Positions 1 through 8,212 are shown, numbered from the stretch's first letter. The stretch is DNA of 60,696 bases from Lachnospiraceae bacterium (GCA_910575255.1 CAJTEM010000001.1:118413-179108), one strand, 5' to 3'. Notes: generated by a model not told the origin, from the sequence alone. Program-made: numbers and translations.

Positions 1-240
1 TGTCCACCTTAATCCCAAATAAGGTTTAATTCTCTGTAGCTCTGCTGCACAGCAAGCTAATACCGAGCAGAGCAAGGCTGGTTTTAATACCCCGTAGCTT
101 GTGTTTCTTGTAGTGGCGGCTCTGCTTTGTTTGAATAATGGATATTCAGGGGAACGCCTAATAAGGGAGGGAGAGGACAGCAGATCGACAGCTTTCACAA
201 TCATATTATAATAAACAAAAATCCAAAAGAGTGAAGTATT
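1..240. other. Non-coding left flank
   Basis: No gene is supported here. The stretch at about 30-115 has short GC-rich inverted motifs (AGCAAGCTAATACC and a CCCCGTAGCTTG-like piece) that resemble the CCCCGTTGCTTGCAGCGGGG hairpin near 59961. It is therefore probably dispersed repeat material. From about 180 the sequence is AT-rich and runs into the direct repeat at 241. Confidence 0.4.
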
Positions 241-261
241 CACTTGACAATGTGGCAAAGA
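241..261 (+). repeat. Left direct repeat (att-like)
   Basis: This 21-bp sequence (CTTGACA-A-TGTGGCAAAGA core) recurs at 5060-5080 with a single A/T difference, and both copies are preceded by ATTCAC. Homology to a TraG coupling protein begins exactly at its right edge, so it marks a recombination junction. Read on the minus strand it resembles the last codons of the HAD gene at the right repeat, as expected for integration into a gene's 3' end. Confidence 0.6.
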
Positions 262-523
262 GCTTATGACGCAGGACGAGATCGCGGTCATGGACGGGGG
301 CAAGTGCATTTTACAGGTGCGCGGTGTGCGCCCGTTCTTTTCGGACAAATTCGATATAACGAAGCACCCGAAATACAAGTACTTCTCCGACGCAGACCCG
401 AAGAACGCCTTTGACATGGAAAAGCACATCAAACGCCGCCCCGCCATTGTGAAGCCAGAGGAAGAATTTGACTACTACGAGATTGACGGGGAGGGCTTAC
501 AGGAGGACACAGACCATGAGTGA
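260..523 (+). pseudogene. C-terminal fragment of TraG/VirD4-type conjugative coupling protein
   Basis: The frame encodes only the tail of a type IV secretion coupling ATPase. It begins Glu-Leu-Met-Thr-Gln-Asp-Glu and contains the family motif VMDGGKCILQVRGVRPFFSD, followed by DITKHPKYKYF. Full-length proteins of this family are about 600 residues; only about 87 codons remain, and the homology starts abruptly at the 241-261 repeat. The Walker motifs and membrane segments are absent, so it cannot pump DNA. An ATG at 266 could allow translation of a peptide. It overlaps the next small ORF by 8 bp, which is normal packing in conjugative-element operons. It is best read as the leftover edge of a deleted integrative element. 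The family assignment is from recognised sequence; the deletion is inferred. Confidence 0.75.
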
Positions 524-683
524 ACACCCCGGAACTGACAGGCGGCGGTTTACGGTGTTTGTCAACCCGAAAATCCGGGAGGAACAGCGGCGGGAAGCTG
601 CCCTGCGGAAATTTATTAAGGATTGTGAATGGCTCTACGAGAAGAACCGGGCGCATTTACAGGAGGACGCAAGAAATGAATAA
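516..683 (+). CDS. Small hypothetical protein of a conjugative element
   Basis: A 55-residue, highly charged protein starting MSEHPGTDRRRFTVFVNPK. AGGAGG at 501-506 lies 9 bp before the ATG. It overlaps the traG remnant by 8 bp and the next ORF by 8 bp, so the three were translationally coupled. It has no membrane segment and no motif I recognise. Its position directly downstream of traG matches small accessory ORFs in Firmicutes conjugative transposons, but no function can be given. It is probably now a passenger, because the rest of the transfer operon is missing. Confidence 0.5.
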   Translation: MSEHPGTDRRRFTVFVNPKIREEQRREAALRKFIKDCEWLYEKNRAHLQEDARNE

Positions 684-897
684 GCGTATCAGAAAGAAAC
701 AGGAAAAGCAGCGGAAGCAGCTTGAAATGAAGTGGCTGCTGGATATGGCAGTCGCCATTGACAAAGCAATACAGGAGTATTGGCAGTGGCGGGAGGAAAT
801 GGAACGCCGTTATGTGGAGCTTTACGTGGAGGAAATAGCCCGCCGCATGGGGCTTATCCCGAAACTCCAGGGAAAGGGTTTTCTTTTGCCTGCATAG
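676..897 (+). CDS. Small basic helical protein of a conjugative element
   Basis: A 73-residue protein starting MNKRIRKKQEKQRKQLEMKW, strongly basic at the N-terminus and then helical with repeated charged and tryptophan residues (EYWQWREEMERRYVEL). AGGAGG at 661-666 is suitably placed. It overlaps the previous ORF by 8 bp and has the same organisation, so it is very likely part of the same conjugative-element operon remnant. There is no catalytic motif. A nucleic-acid-binding or mobilisation accessory role is only a guess from the basic N-terminus. Confidence 0.5.
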   Translation: MNKRIRKKQEKQRKQLEMKWLLDMAVAIDKAIQEYWQWREEMERRYVELYVEEIARRMGLIPKLQGKGFLLPA

Positions 898-1111
898 GAA
901 AAAGAAGCCGGGTTCCCTACTCTCCGACTTCCGGGATAAACTCCAATTTTTCTTTATGGGCAGCCTTAAGATGCGTTTAGAAGCATAAAACCTTATGCTG
1001 AGTTACATGAGCTACAGATTTTTAACCGTTCACTACAAAATCTATACCATCTGTCAGATTCAATAAAATTTTTTTACTATCCGCCGATATTAAAAGCAAA
1101 GAGGTGAGCAA

Positions 1112-1828
1112 ATGACCATAGCCATATGCGATGATGAAAAAATCATCTGTGAACAGATAGGAAAATTAGTAAAAAAACAAATACCCGATTGTAATATAGA
1201 ACTGTTCGCGTCTGGAGAAACACTGTTAAAAGAAACGAAAATATTTGATATCATATTTCTTGATATACAAATGGATGGTATAAACGGAATTCAGACAGCA
1301 AGAATGCTGCGGAATAAAAAAGAAGAAGCCTTGTTGATTTTTATTACGGGCTTAAAAGAGTATGTATTTGAATCCTTTGACGTATCCGCCTTTCATTATC
1401 TTTTGAAGCCGATTGAAGAGAAAAAATTTGCAGAGATATTTGCCAGGGCTGTGGCAGCGGCAGAGAAAAAAAGGGGATTAGCGGAAGAACCGTTTTTTAT
1501 TAAGTCAAATGGAAAAACGATTATTTTGAGCAGGAACCATATTCTGTACGTTGAAAGCCAAAATCGAATGGTAAATTTTCATACGGCAAATGAATGCTTG
1601 GAATTATATTCTGATATGAGAGATTTGGAACAACAGTTAGGCAGAAATTTCTATCGCTGTCACAGGGGATATATCGTGAATATGGGGCATATTGCCGAGT
1701 TCGAGAAGGATCGTATAGCCCTGACAAATGGAGAAACTATATGTCTTTCCAGAAGAAGATACAAGGAGTTTGTAAAAGTGTATATGGATTATCTGAGAAA
1801 AGGAGGGGCACTTCTTGAATCATTTTAA
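1112..1828 (+). CDS. LytTR-family response regulator (AgrA/VirR-like)
   Basis: Cytoplasmic response regulator of 238 residues. The receiver domain (about 1-118) has the acidic pair in ICDDEK, the phospho-acceptor Asp51 in IIFLDIQMDG, the Thr of FITG and the Lys of LLKPI. A LytTR DNA-binding domain occupies about 140-235, with the family pattern NFYRCHRGYIVN and ISLSRRR-like end. GAGGTGAGC precedes the ATG. It overlaps the kinase gene by 14 bp, making a coupled two-component pair. LytTR regulators usually bind paired 9-bp repeats upstream of their targets; no convincing pair was identified in 898-1111. The gene is AT-rich and lies inside the island bounded by the 21-bp repeats, so it is likely cargo of the lost element. 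Confidence 0.88.
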   Translation: MTIAICDDEKIICEQIGKLVKKQIPDCNIELFASGETLLKETKIFDIIFLDIQMDGINGIQTARMLRNKKEEALLIFITGLKEYVFESFDVSAFHYLLKPIEEKKFAEIFARAVAAAEKKRGLAEEPFFIKSNGKTIILSRNHILYVESQNRMVNFHTANECLELYSDMRDLEQQLGRNFYRCHRGYIVNMGHIAEFEKDRIALTNGETICLSRRRYKEFVKVYMDYLRKGGALLESF

Positions 1829-3245
1829 TCTGCTGATGGTTTTGCAGACTCTTGTGGATTTTTTTGAGGGATATTTTTTGCAGCAGTTTTATGGAGATTT
1901 TTTTGCTGAACGCTTCCGTAGAAAATCCTGGAATCAAATGGGTGTTGTTATTGCATATGTTATGTTTCAGTATATAAAGAAATTATTTTTGCCGACAGAT
2001 TACCGAATGTTTTACATAACAGAAAATTTGATTTTGACCTTTTTCTTTTTACTTTTCCTGGGCTTGTGCTTTTATAAAAATATCGGGTTGATTAGTATTT
2101 TTCTCGTTGTCAGTTTTATGTCCATACAGGAAACGAGCCGCATATCCGCACTCATATTTCCTTATATCGCTGACTTGCCAGCAAACATGGTTTGGCAGCA
2201 TATGGAAAGCCATGGTATTCTTTTTATAGCCCTAATCGTTAACGGAACATGGCTTCTGAATTACCTGATTCGTATATTGATTATGTATAAGTCCTTAAAA
2301 AGTATCCGGGAACATTTTCATGAAAAGCATTTTCCCATTCATTCCGTAGAGGTACAGTTTTTGCTGATACCCGGACTGACAAGTTTATGTATCAGTATTT
2401 TGTTAAATCTTATTATGTTTCGCACCAGTGAAAGAGGCGGACAGGAGTTTTTATTTGACATATACCCGGTTTTAAGGCTGTTTATGCCATTCATGTTGGC
2501 ACTGTCCCTGTTATCAATTCTGTATGGAGTAAAATTATTCCAGGATATGATTCTTTTGAACAGAGAGAGAAGCAGCCGGGTGGTTCTGGAAAACCAGATA
2601 AAAAGTATGCAGGAATATATAGAGGAAATAAGAAGAGTGCAATCGGGAATCCGCGGTATGAAACACGACCTGAAAAATACGCTTGCGGTAATCATGCAGC
2701 TTACCCCTAAGGAAAGGGGAACTGAGGAACTCTGTCATTATCTGGCCGGATTCAATGAGACCATGGGCAGCCTGGAATACAGGTTTCATTCGGGAAATAC
2801 CGTTGTGGACGCTTTACTGAATATGAAATATCATGAAGTCACACTCACCATACCAGATTTACGATTAGAAACCGATGGGCTGCTCTTTCCTGATACATTT
2901 GCAATTCAAAGCTATGACTTAAGTATTATTGTAGGAAACGCTTTAGACAACGCAGTCCGTGCCTGTAAGAAGCTTAAAGAAGAAAAGCCAGAAGCGAAAG
3001 TTTATATAAAACTTTCTTCTTTTCAGAAACGAAAGATGTTCTTTCTGGAAGTGGAAAACAGCTTTAACGGAAAATTAATTTTAGAAAAGTCGCAGGAATT
3101 TCCTGTTTCTGACAAAGAGATTGGGGAAAGCCACGGTATGGGATTGGCCAATATAAAATACACAGTTGAAAAATATTATGGTGCAGTAGAATGGGAGGTG
3201 AAGGGCATGGCTTTTATTTTATCTGTAATGATAAAAAATGAATAA
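1815..3245 (+). CDS. Sensor histidine kinase, GHKL type (AgrC-like)
   Basis: Membrane sensor kinase of 476 residues. About 230 N-terminal residues form several hydrophobic segments, then comes a coiled-coil linker with the phospho-acceptor region GIRGMKHDLKNTL. The C-terminal ATPase domain has the N box GNALDNAVRAC and the glycine box SHGMGLANIKY typical of the AgrC/ComD family. The start is TTG at 1815, supported by AGGAGGGG at 1801-1808 and by the 14-bp overlap with the regulator gene. Such kinases often sense peptides, but no peptide precursor or AgrB-like processing gene is seen nearby. The signal is unknown. Confidence 0.87.
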   Translation: MNHFNLLMVLQTLVDFFEGYFLQQFYGDFFAERFRRKSWNQMGVVIAYVMFQYIKKLFLPTDYRMFYITENLILTFFFLLFLGLCFYKNIGLISIFLVVSFMSIQETSRISALIFPYIADLPANMVWQHMESHGILFIALIVNGTWLLNYLIRILIMYKSLKSIREHFHEKHFPIHSVEVQFLLIPGLTSLCISILLNLIMFRTSERGGQEFLFDIYPVLRLFMPFMLALSLLSILYGVKLFQDMILLNRERSSRVVLENQIKSMQEYIEEIRRVQSGIRGMKHDLKNTLAVIMQLTPKERGTEELCHYLAGFNETMGSLEYRFHSGNTVVDALLNMKYHEVTLTIPDLRLETDGLLFPDTFAIQSYDLSIIVGNALDNAVRACKKLKEEKPEAKVYIKLSSFQKRKMFFLEVENSFNGKLILEKSQEFPVSDKEIGESHGMGLANIKYTVEKYYGAVEWEVKGMAFILSVMIKNE

Positions 3246-3278
3246 AATATATAAATTTAGAAAGGTGGATATAGAAGT

Positions 3279-4094
3279 ATGAAGATTACGGGATATCAAA
3301 CTATGAGTGCTTCCTTTTCCAGAAATCAAATGTTTTGGAATACAAGACAGATGAAGTCAGAAAATCGTGGAAACAGTAACCTGCGGGGGGGAGATAGAGA
3401 CACTGTGACGATTTCTTTTTTGGGGCAGAATAGCAACAGCCGGATTAGAAATTTAATGGAACAGAAACAATCTTTACTGGAACGGAAAAACCAGTGGGTC
3501 AATTCTGCTCTTGAGAATGGGCAGGATATAAAATCCATTCACGATATGTTAGAGTCTTATGAAGAACAGCTAAACGAACTGGAACAACAAATTTCGCAGG
3601 AAATGGCAAGGCAAAACAGCGGACAGCCTGAAAAGGTACAGTCCTCCAAAAACGACGAGCCGAAAACGAAGCAGGAGATTGAGCAGGAGAAAATATCTAA
3701 TTTGGTAGATTTATCATCCGGAATGTCCCAGATCAGGACAGTGCAATCCTCACAGACTCAGGTAGAAGGAGAAGCCAGGGTACTGGAAAGCGAAATAAAG
3801 ATGGATAAAGGGAGAACAGGAGATACAGAAATAACTGCTAAGAAAGAGGAGAAACTTGCGCAGCTACAGCAAAAGGCTGCCGAATTAACAGCAAATACGG
3901 TAAAAATATCAGGGGAAATAAACGAAATAATTAGCGAAACTGATGCTCCCAGAGTTCAAGAGAAATCAAAAGAAGAGCAGATAAAGGAAAACAATACTAC
4001 AATCCGTGGTTTGGCTGGGGAATACGAAAAGACAGAATCGGACTGCCGGCAGACAATTTATGAGCAAATGGAATCAGGAAGCAGTTTATTATGA
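3279..4094 (+). CDS. Coiled-coil hypothetical protein
   Basis: A 271-residue protein not recognised as any family. The first 45 residues are polar (MKITGYQTMSASFSRNQ). About 45-110 and 150-260 are rich in Glu, Gln and Lys with heptad-like spacing (RNLMEQKQSLLERKNQ; ESYEEQLNELEQQIS), predicting long coiled coils. There is no signal peptide, membrane span or catalytic motif. AGAAAGGTGG lies just before the ATG. It follows the kinase gene by 33 bp and ends in a hairpin terminator, so it is probably the last gene of the two-component operon and may be its output or partner. That is inference from position only. Confidence 0.6.
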   Translation: MKITGYQTMSASFSRNQMFWNTRQMKSENRGNSNLRGGDRDTVTISFLGQNSNSRIRNLMEQKQSLLERKNQWVNSALENGQDIKSIHDMLESYEEQLNELEQQISQEMARQNSGQPEKVQSSKNDEPKTKQEIEQEKISNLVDLSSGMSQIRTVQSSQTQVEGEARVLESEIKMDKGRTGDTEITAKKEEKLAQLQQKAAELTANTVKISGEINEIISETDAPRVQEKSKEEQIKENNTTIRGLAGEYEKTESDCRQTIYEQMESGSSLL

Positions 4095-4221
4095 GAATGG
4101 GTAATGATGATTGAATCATTAACAGAAACAAGTCCCTTATGCTGTATATAAAAGATGGCATAGATGTTGATTTGCTATTTATTGTAAGGAGACCAGATTT
4201 AGGACTCAGATGATCGTATAG

Positions 4222-4262
4222 AATGAGAGAATACCTTTATTTTGAAAGGCATTTTCTCATTT
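4222..4262 (+). terminator. Hairpin terminator after the two-component operon
   Basis: AATGAGA-GAAT-CCTTT pairs with AAAGG-ATTT-TCTCATT across a six-base loop. The stem is AT-rich and interrupted, with a short T-rich tail. It sits between the coiled-coil gene and the convergent toxin gene and could end transcription from either side. The rest of 4095-4308 shows no gene. Confidence 0.55.
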
Positions 4263-4308
4263 CCAATTTGGCAGATAGTATAGAAGAATGGTGGTAAAAA
4301 TAAAAATA

Positions 4309-4713
4309 TTATTCCGAAAAATATTTTTCGCAAAAATCTTTTGCTGTTACAATTTGAACATTTTCAAATTTCTCTATTATAAGAAGATCCTTATCTCCGC
4401 TGATAATATATAAAGCATGAGAATCTTTTGCACATTCCAGAAATTTGTTATCGTCGGGGTCACGGCATATTTCAACATGAGTAACAGGTTCGATAATTTC
4501 CATAGCTTTGATTAGCGGGCTTAAAATCGTTCTATTGATATGCCCCTGTTTTCTGTTAATCATTTCTTGTACAATGTCCTCATATTCGTTAATAATTTCT
4601 GCTGTAGCACAGGCTGTTATCTTCTGACCAACAACAGCACTAAGAATTTTTCTCGGAAACCCGCCAAAAAACACGCCGGAAATCAAGACATTTGTATCTA
4701 TCACAATTCTCAT
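4309..4713 (-). CDS. PIN-domain toxin, putative ribonuclease
   Basis: A 134-residue PIN-domain protein of the toxin-antitoxin class. Conserved acidic residues are visible: Asp6 in IVIDTNVLISG, Glu in EIINEYEDIV, Asp/Asp in CRDPDDNKFLECA and Asp in ISGDKDLL. These form the metal site for RNA cleavage in the family. It overlaps the upstream antitoxin gene by 4 bp (ATGA), the usual coupled antitoxin-first arrangement. Length is normal for the family. The likely RNA target (tRNA or mRNA) cannot be told from sequence. It lies inside the repeat-bounded island and could have helped stabilise the element. Confidence 0.87.
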   Translation of the reverse strand: MRIVIDTNVLISGVFFGGFPRKILSAVVGQKITACATAEIINEYEDIVQEMINRKQGHINRTILSPLIKAMEIIEPVTHVEICRDPDDNKFLECAKDSHALYIISGDKDLLIIEKFENVQIVTAKDFCEKYFSE

Positions 4714-4976
4714 ACTCGTTTCTTCTTTCTAACCGATTTGACTATATCATTAACATCGTCTTCATTATACCCAACAGACTTTGCCCATTTTTGCGCTTCG
4801 TCCAGTGAGGCTTCAAATTCTTCAGCAGAAGGAAGTTTTAAAGTCTTGAGCATGATAACATCTCCTGAAGTATATGCCACCAATTTATCACCTGTATCAA
4901 TCGACAGGAGTTTTCGGATGCTCACAGGCAAAGAAATCTGTCCTTTGGAGGAAACGGTTAATATTTGTGTGCTCAT
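4710..4976 (-). CDS. AbrB/MazE-type antitoxin
   Basis: An 88-residue protein with an N-terminal swapped-hairpin AbrB domain (TVSSKGQISLPVSIRKLL, then GDKLVAYTSGDVIMLK) and an acidic helical C-terminus (SAEEFEASLDEAQKWA) of the kind that wraps the toxin. GGAGC upstream serves as the ribosome site. In this family the antitoxin neutralises the PIN toxin and represses the shared promoter. The perfect palindrome GTAAGATTTTCTTAC 20 bp upstream of the start is the obvious operator candidate. The pair is complete and apparently intact. Confidence 0.87.
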   Translation of the reverse strand: MSTQILTVSSKGQISLPVSIRKLLSIDTGDKLVAYTSGDVIMLKTLKLPSAEEFEASLDEAQKWAKSVGYNEDDVNDIVKSVRKKKRV

Positions 4977-4995
4977 TTGCTTATGCTCCTTTCAA

Positions 4996-5010
4996 GTAAG
5001 ATTTTCTTAC
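4996..5010 (-). promoter_or_regulatory. Candidate autoregulatory operator of the toxin-antitoxin pair
   Basis: A 15-bp palindrome, GTAAGA-AAA-TCTTAC on the coding strand, lies just upstream of the antitoxin start and just downstream of an AT-rich CATAATATA that could be the -10. The location suits an AbrB-type autorepressor. No clear -35 was found. Confidence 0.5.
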
Positions 5011-5055
5011 CTATATTATGCCACAGTACAAAAATATATGCAAGAAAAATTGAAT

Positions 5056-5853
5056 TCACCACTTGACATTGTGGCAAAGATATTCCACTGCATGGAGAAG
5101 CCCGTCCCTCTCAATAGAATCGGTAACATAATCAGCCGCGGCTCTGACGGCTTCCTTTCCGTTCCCCATGGCGATCCCGATGCCGGCATAGCGGATCATG
5201 GGAATGTCATTGTAGCCGTCTCCGATGGCGGCGATTTCCTCCCGGGAATAACCGTAATGTGCGATGACCTTTTGGATTCCCAGCTGCTTGGAACCACCCT
5301 TTGTCGTAATGTCACAGGCGCCGGCTTCGTGCCAGCAGGTGATATCACACAGGGGCAGACGGGCGGCCAGTAAGTCCGGCGGCAGGTCGTCGCTGAAGGG
5401 AACCATCTGATAGACCGGGCGGATAAGCCCCCGCTCCATATGAGGCTCTACCGGAGGAACCGCCGTGCCGATCCCGGCCTGCAGCCGTTCCAGCTGAGGG
5501 GTAATATGGCTGACATAGATGGCATCCTTTTCCATAAAGAGCAAAGGAAAACCCAGTTCCTTATGCAGGGCAAGCATGGCCTGTATCTGGGAGACGGGAA
5601 TGGGGTTGGCGTAAAGGCAGGAGAGTTTGTCATCCAGGCACAGGCTTCCGTTTAAGAGGACATAGCCGTCGAATTCCAGCCGGCCCAGAAGTCCCTCCTC
5701 CTGAATCTCCACAAGGTGCCTTCCGGTGGCGACAAAGCAGCGGATGTGATTGGCTCTGGCCAAAGCGATGGCCTGATAAGTTCCCGGGCGTATGCCTATT
5801 TCGGTAAAGTCTCTTAAGGTTCCGTCAATATCAAAGAAAATGGCTTTTATCAT
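5056..5853 (-). CDS. HAD-superfamily Cof-type phosphatase
   Basis: A 265-residue haloacid-dehalogenase phosphatase of the Cof/YbiV type, which dephosphorylates small phosphorylated metabolites such as sugar phosphates. Motif I is FFDIDGTLRDF near the N-terminus, motif II is VATGRH, the motif III region carries Lys in TTKGGSKQLGIQKV, and motif IV is AIGDGYNDIPMIRYAGIGIAMGN. The start at 5853 was preferred because AGGAAAGG lies about 10 bp upstream; an earlier ATG at 5883 overlaps the previous stop codon but has no ribosome site. The final codons (Leu-Cys-His-Asn-Val-Lys-Trp) coincide with the right 21-bp repeat, so the gene's 3' end is the presumed integration target and may have been rebuilt by the incoming element. 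Confidence 0.85.
   Translation of the reverse strand: MIKAIFFDIDGTLRDFTEIGIRPGTYQAIALARANHIRCFVATGRHLVEIQEEGLLGRLEFDGYVLLNGSLCLDDKLSCLYANPIPVSQIQAMLALHKELGFPLLFMEKDAIYVSHITPQLERLQAGIGTAVPPVEPHMERGLIRPVYQMVPFSDDLPPDLLAARLPLCDITCWHEAGACDITTKGGSKQLGIQKVIAHYGYSREEIAAIGDGYNDIPMIRYAGIGIAMGNGKEAVRAAADYVTDSIERDGLLHAVEYLCHNVKW
5060..5080 (+). repeat. Right direct repeat (att-like)
   Basis: Partner of 241-261 with one mismatch in 21 bp (CTTGACA-T-TGTGGCAAAGA core). It overlaps the last codons of the HAD gene on the minus strand. Sequence is AT-rich to its left and GC-rich to its right, which fits a junction between acquired and resident DNA. Confidence 0.6.
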
Positions 5854-5876
5854 AATGGGGGTACCTTTCCTTTCTT

Positions 5877-6920
5877 TCACCATTCGTCAGATCCGGACAG
5901 GTGGGAGGGCAGATCCATCAGCAGCGCCTGCCTTGCCACCCTCTCTTGCACCTGTTTTAAAAAGGCCTCCGGCCCCAGTACCTTTACCACCGGCCCGAAA
6001 GAGAGCACCTGAATCAAAAGCTCTGTCTCCCAGCGTCTGTCATAATAGATGGTGCAGCGGTAGGTATTGGAATCCTTCAGCCGTTCCACCTGCTTCTGGT
6101 AGCAGGAGAAATGGAGCATGGCCCGCTCCAAGGCATTCCGCTCGGTGGAGATCTCCAGAACCAGAGGTTCCTCGCTGAGGTCATGATCCAGAAAGGAGTC
6201 CACATCCACAAAAGAGGGATAAAGGGAGCCGGTCTTTTTGACAGAGAGAATTCTTGCCACATTCAGCACATCCATGCGCTGTCTTCCGTCCTTGCGGACT
6301 GCCATGGCGTAGAGGCGGAATTTCCCGTCTCGCTGGCCGTATTCCAGGCGGCAGGGAAGCCAGGTATGGGCAAGGATATTTTCCTTTCGGGAAAGGTAGG
6401 AGACGGACAAAAAGCGCCGCTCGCAGATCGCGCTAAGGATGGTCTGCATGTGCTCCCGGTACATAACAGATGAGAAGGGATCGTGATCCTTGTACTGATC
6501 GAAAAAGCAGAAATCAGACGTGCGGTATAAGGGCGGGACGTCTGAGAAAAGCTTCTCGAAAGAAGACAGCTCCTCATCGGTGAAGAACAGCCGGATACGG
6601 GGGTCAGAAAGCAGGGCCTTCAGCCAGGATCTCTGCAGCCGGGTGAGTACTTGGGGGAACGGGGGATATTTCAGCCGGGAGGCGTAGGTGTCCGGAGAGA
6701 CTTTTTCTAAAAACGGCCAGTCTCCCCGGATGAGCCGGGGAACGAGCAGGAGGGCGCTTTCATCGTAGCCATGTTCCTTTGCCAGGTCTTCGATCTGCCG
6801 GCGGGAGAGGGGATGGCGGGCGGCTTTTGTAAGAATTCTGGCAACTACCTGATAATAGCAGGTATAGAGTTCGGAAAACAGGCAGGGCTCGTGATTCTCT
6901 GTAGCTTTTATGGCTGTCAT
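5877..6920 (-). CDS. WYL-domain transcriptional regulator (second of pair)
   Basis: A 347-residue WYL-family protein, read from the ATG at 6920 (MTAIKATENHEPCLFSELY). That ATG overlaps the stop of the upstream WYL gene in an ATGA junction; the longer frame upstream lies inside that gene and was rejected. The N-terminal half has helical character. The middle carries the WYL core region (ICERRFLSVSYLSRKENILAHTWLPCRLEYGQRDGKFRLYA, split over about 185-225), and the C-terminus is the usual WYL C-extension. WYL domains bind ligands, often nucleic acids, and switch transcription. No strong winged-helix motif is evident, so it may act as a partner of the first WYL protein. Both are divergent from the Y-like RNA/slipin unit. 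Confidence 0.78.
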   Translation of the reverse strand: MTAIKATENHEPCLFSELYTCYYQVVARILTKAARHPLSRRQIEDLAKEHGYDESALLLVPRLIRGDWPFLEKVSPDTYASRLKYPPFPQVLTRLQRSWLKALLSDPRIRLFFTDEELSSFEKLFSDVPPLYRTSDFCFFDQYKDHDPFSSVMYREHMQTILSAICERRFLSVSYLSRKENILAHTWLPCRLEYGQRDGKFRLYAMAVRKDGRQRMDVLNVARILSVKKTGSLYPSFVDVDSFLDHDLSEEPLVLEISTERNALERAMLHFSCYQKQVERLKDSNTYRCTIYYDRRWETELLIQVLSFGPVVKVLGPEAFLKQVQERVARQALLMDLPSHLSGSDEW

Positions 6921-8212
6921 GGCATATCTCCTCGTATAAGTGAAAAAGCTTGCAGCCGGGGGATAGCAGAAGAGATTGGCTGCAAATAGCAGGCTTTCAT
7001 CAGCTCCATATCCTCCCGGAATCTTTTTTCTACGGCAGGGTTGGTACAGGAAAAGCGGCGGATCCTTCCGGTGAAGCTCTTGATCCAGGGAAGGAGCTCC
7101 GCCGCGTCCACACAGACCCGGGTGTATTCGTACACGCCGGGTGCAACCGGTCTTATGGCGCCGCCCCGTCCTTCGCGTTCCAGACGGTTCAAGATAAAGC
7201 CTTCCTCCGGTTCGTTCAGGCAGATTTCCATGGTAACAGTTTCCGGCTGCTTTCTTTCGGGGCCTCCGAAGGACACGCCCCACACCTGGGGGAAATGATC
7301 CCGGAAATGTTTCTGCCAGGTATCGTAGTTACTGTCCGGATCCAGAAGCTTCACATCCCGGATGGAGTCCAGGCGGAAGGAGGACAGGCGGCGGGTGCTT
7401 TCCTGCCGGGCGCAGAGATATCTCCGGCCAGTCTGGGTGCCGGTGAGAATCTTTAAGGGGGTGACGGTCCGTGCGGCAGTGCGGTGGCTTTTGGAGCCGG
7501 TTATGGTAATAGTTATCTGGCGCTTTTGCTCCATGGCTTGTAAAAGGGAAAGCAGGATCTCATCCTCTAAGGTGTGAATCAGGTAATCGCTGCGGAAACG
7601 GAAATACTTGTTTTTTTTACCCCAGAAATCCAGGATGGTGCTGCCGATAAAGCCAAAGGGGGCAACGCCCTGAAAGAAACTGACGCACAGCCACAGCGGC
7701 AGGGACAGCTCCGGATGGGCGAGGGGGAGAGCAGGAATCGCGCGGTAAAGGTATTGCCGTCCCTCCTTTTTTCGTTCCATCAGGCCTTCTTTTTCAAAAA
7801 AGGCCAGCTTGCGGCGGATGGTCTGGGTGTCAAAAAGGCAGCAGTACTGTTCCTGGATTTCATCGGCAATCCTTTCTAAGCTTCGGGGCCGTCCGTCGGC
7901 AAGAAGGTCGGATAAGAGAAAGCGCAGGGAGATATCATTGTCTGTGAAGGTCTTGGATTTCCAGGCCTGGTACAGGGGATTGACTGGCATACGGCTGGAG
8001 TCCAGCGTGAGAAACACGGACTTTTTGTGGCCGTTCCGGTCGGTGCGGATGTAGTCGGAAAACCAGCTTTCCATGCGGCGGCGGTGATTGTCATAGGTAC
8101 GGCCGCTTTTTTCATGAAAATCCTCCCGGGTCTTGAAGCCGTAGACATAGAAATCCCGGACATAGGATCGGATCTTGTCAAATTGCCTGATGAGTTCTTT
8201 GTATTCGGACAT
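6917..8212 (-). CDS. WYL-domain transcriptional regulator (first of pair)
   Basis: A 431-residue protein. The N-terminal 70 residues (EYKELIRQFDKIRSYVRDFY) are helical, and residues 85-155 look like a winged helix (FLLSDLLADG, RSLERIADEI, TIRRKLAFFEKEGLMERK). A WYL domain lies at about 220-300, with ITITITGSKSHRTAARTVTPLKIL and RRYLCARQ, followed by a C-terminal extension. This layout is typical of WYL regulators controlling defence or RNA-repair genes. It is the promoter-proximal gene of a two-gene operon with 4-bp overlap, and it faces the structured RNA and slipin gene across an 830-bp non-protein-coding interval, so it is the natural candidate regulator of that unit. The ligand is unknown. 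Confidence 0.82.
   Translation of the reverse strand: MSEYKELIRQFDKIRSYVRDFYVYGFKTREDFHEKSGRTYDNHRRRMESWFSDYIRTDRNGHKKSVFLTLDSSRMPVNPLYQAWKSKTFTDNDISLRFLLSDLLADGRPRSLERIADEIQEQYCCLFDTQTIRRKLAFFEKEGLMERKKEGRQYLYRAIPALPLAHPELSLPLWLCVSFFQGVAPFGFIGSTILDFWGKKNKYFRFRSDYLIHTLEDEILLSLLQAMEQKRQITITITGSKSHRTAARTVTPLKILTGTQTGRRYLCARQESTRRLSSFRLDSIRDVKLLDPDSNYDTWQKHFRDHFPQVWGVSFGGPERKQPETVTMEICLNEPEEGFILNRLEREGRGGAIRPVAPGVYEYTRVCVDAAELLPWIKSFTGRIRRFSCTNPAVEKRFREDMELMKACYLQPISSAIPRLQAFSLIRGDMP

Noticed and set aside
243-266. A promoter at the left direct repeat (TTGACA present)
   Set aside because: No -10 lies at 16-18 bp; the sequence is explained by the repeat shared with the HAD gene end.
5853-5883. 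Earlier start of the HAD phosphatase
   Set aside because: The ATG at 5883 overlaps the preceding stop without a ribosome site, while 5853 has AGGAAAGG.
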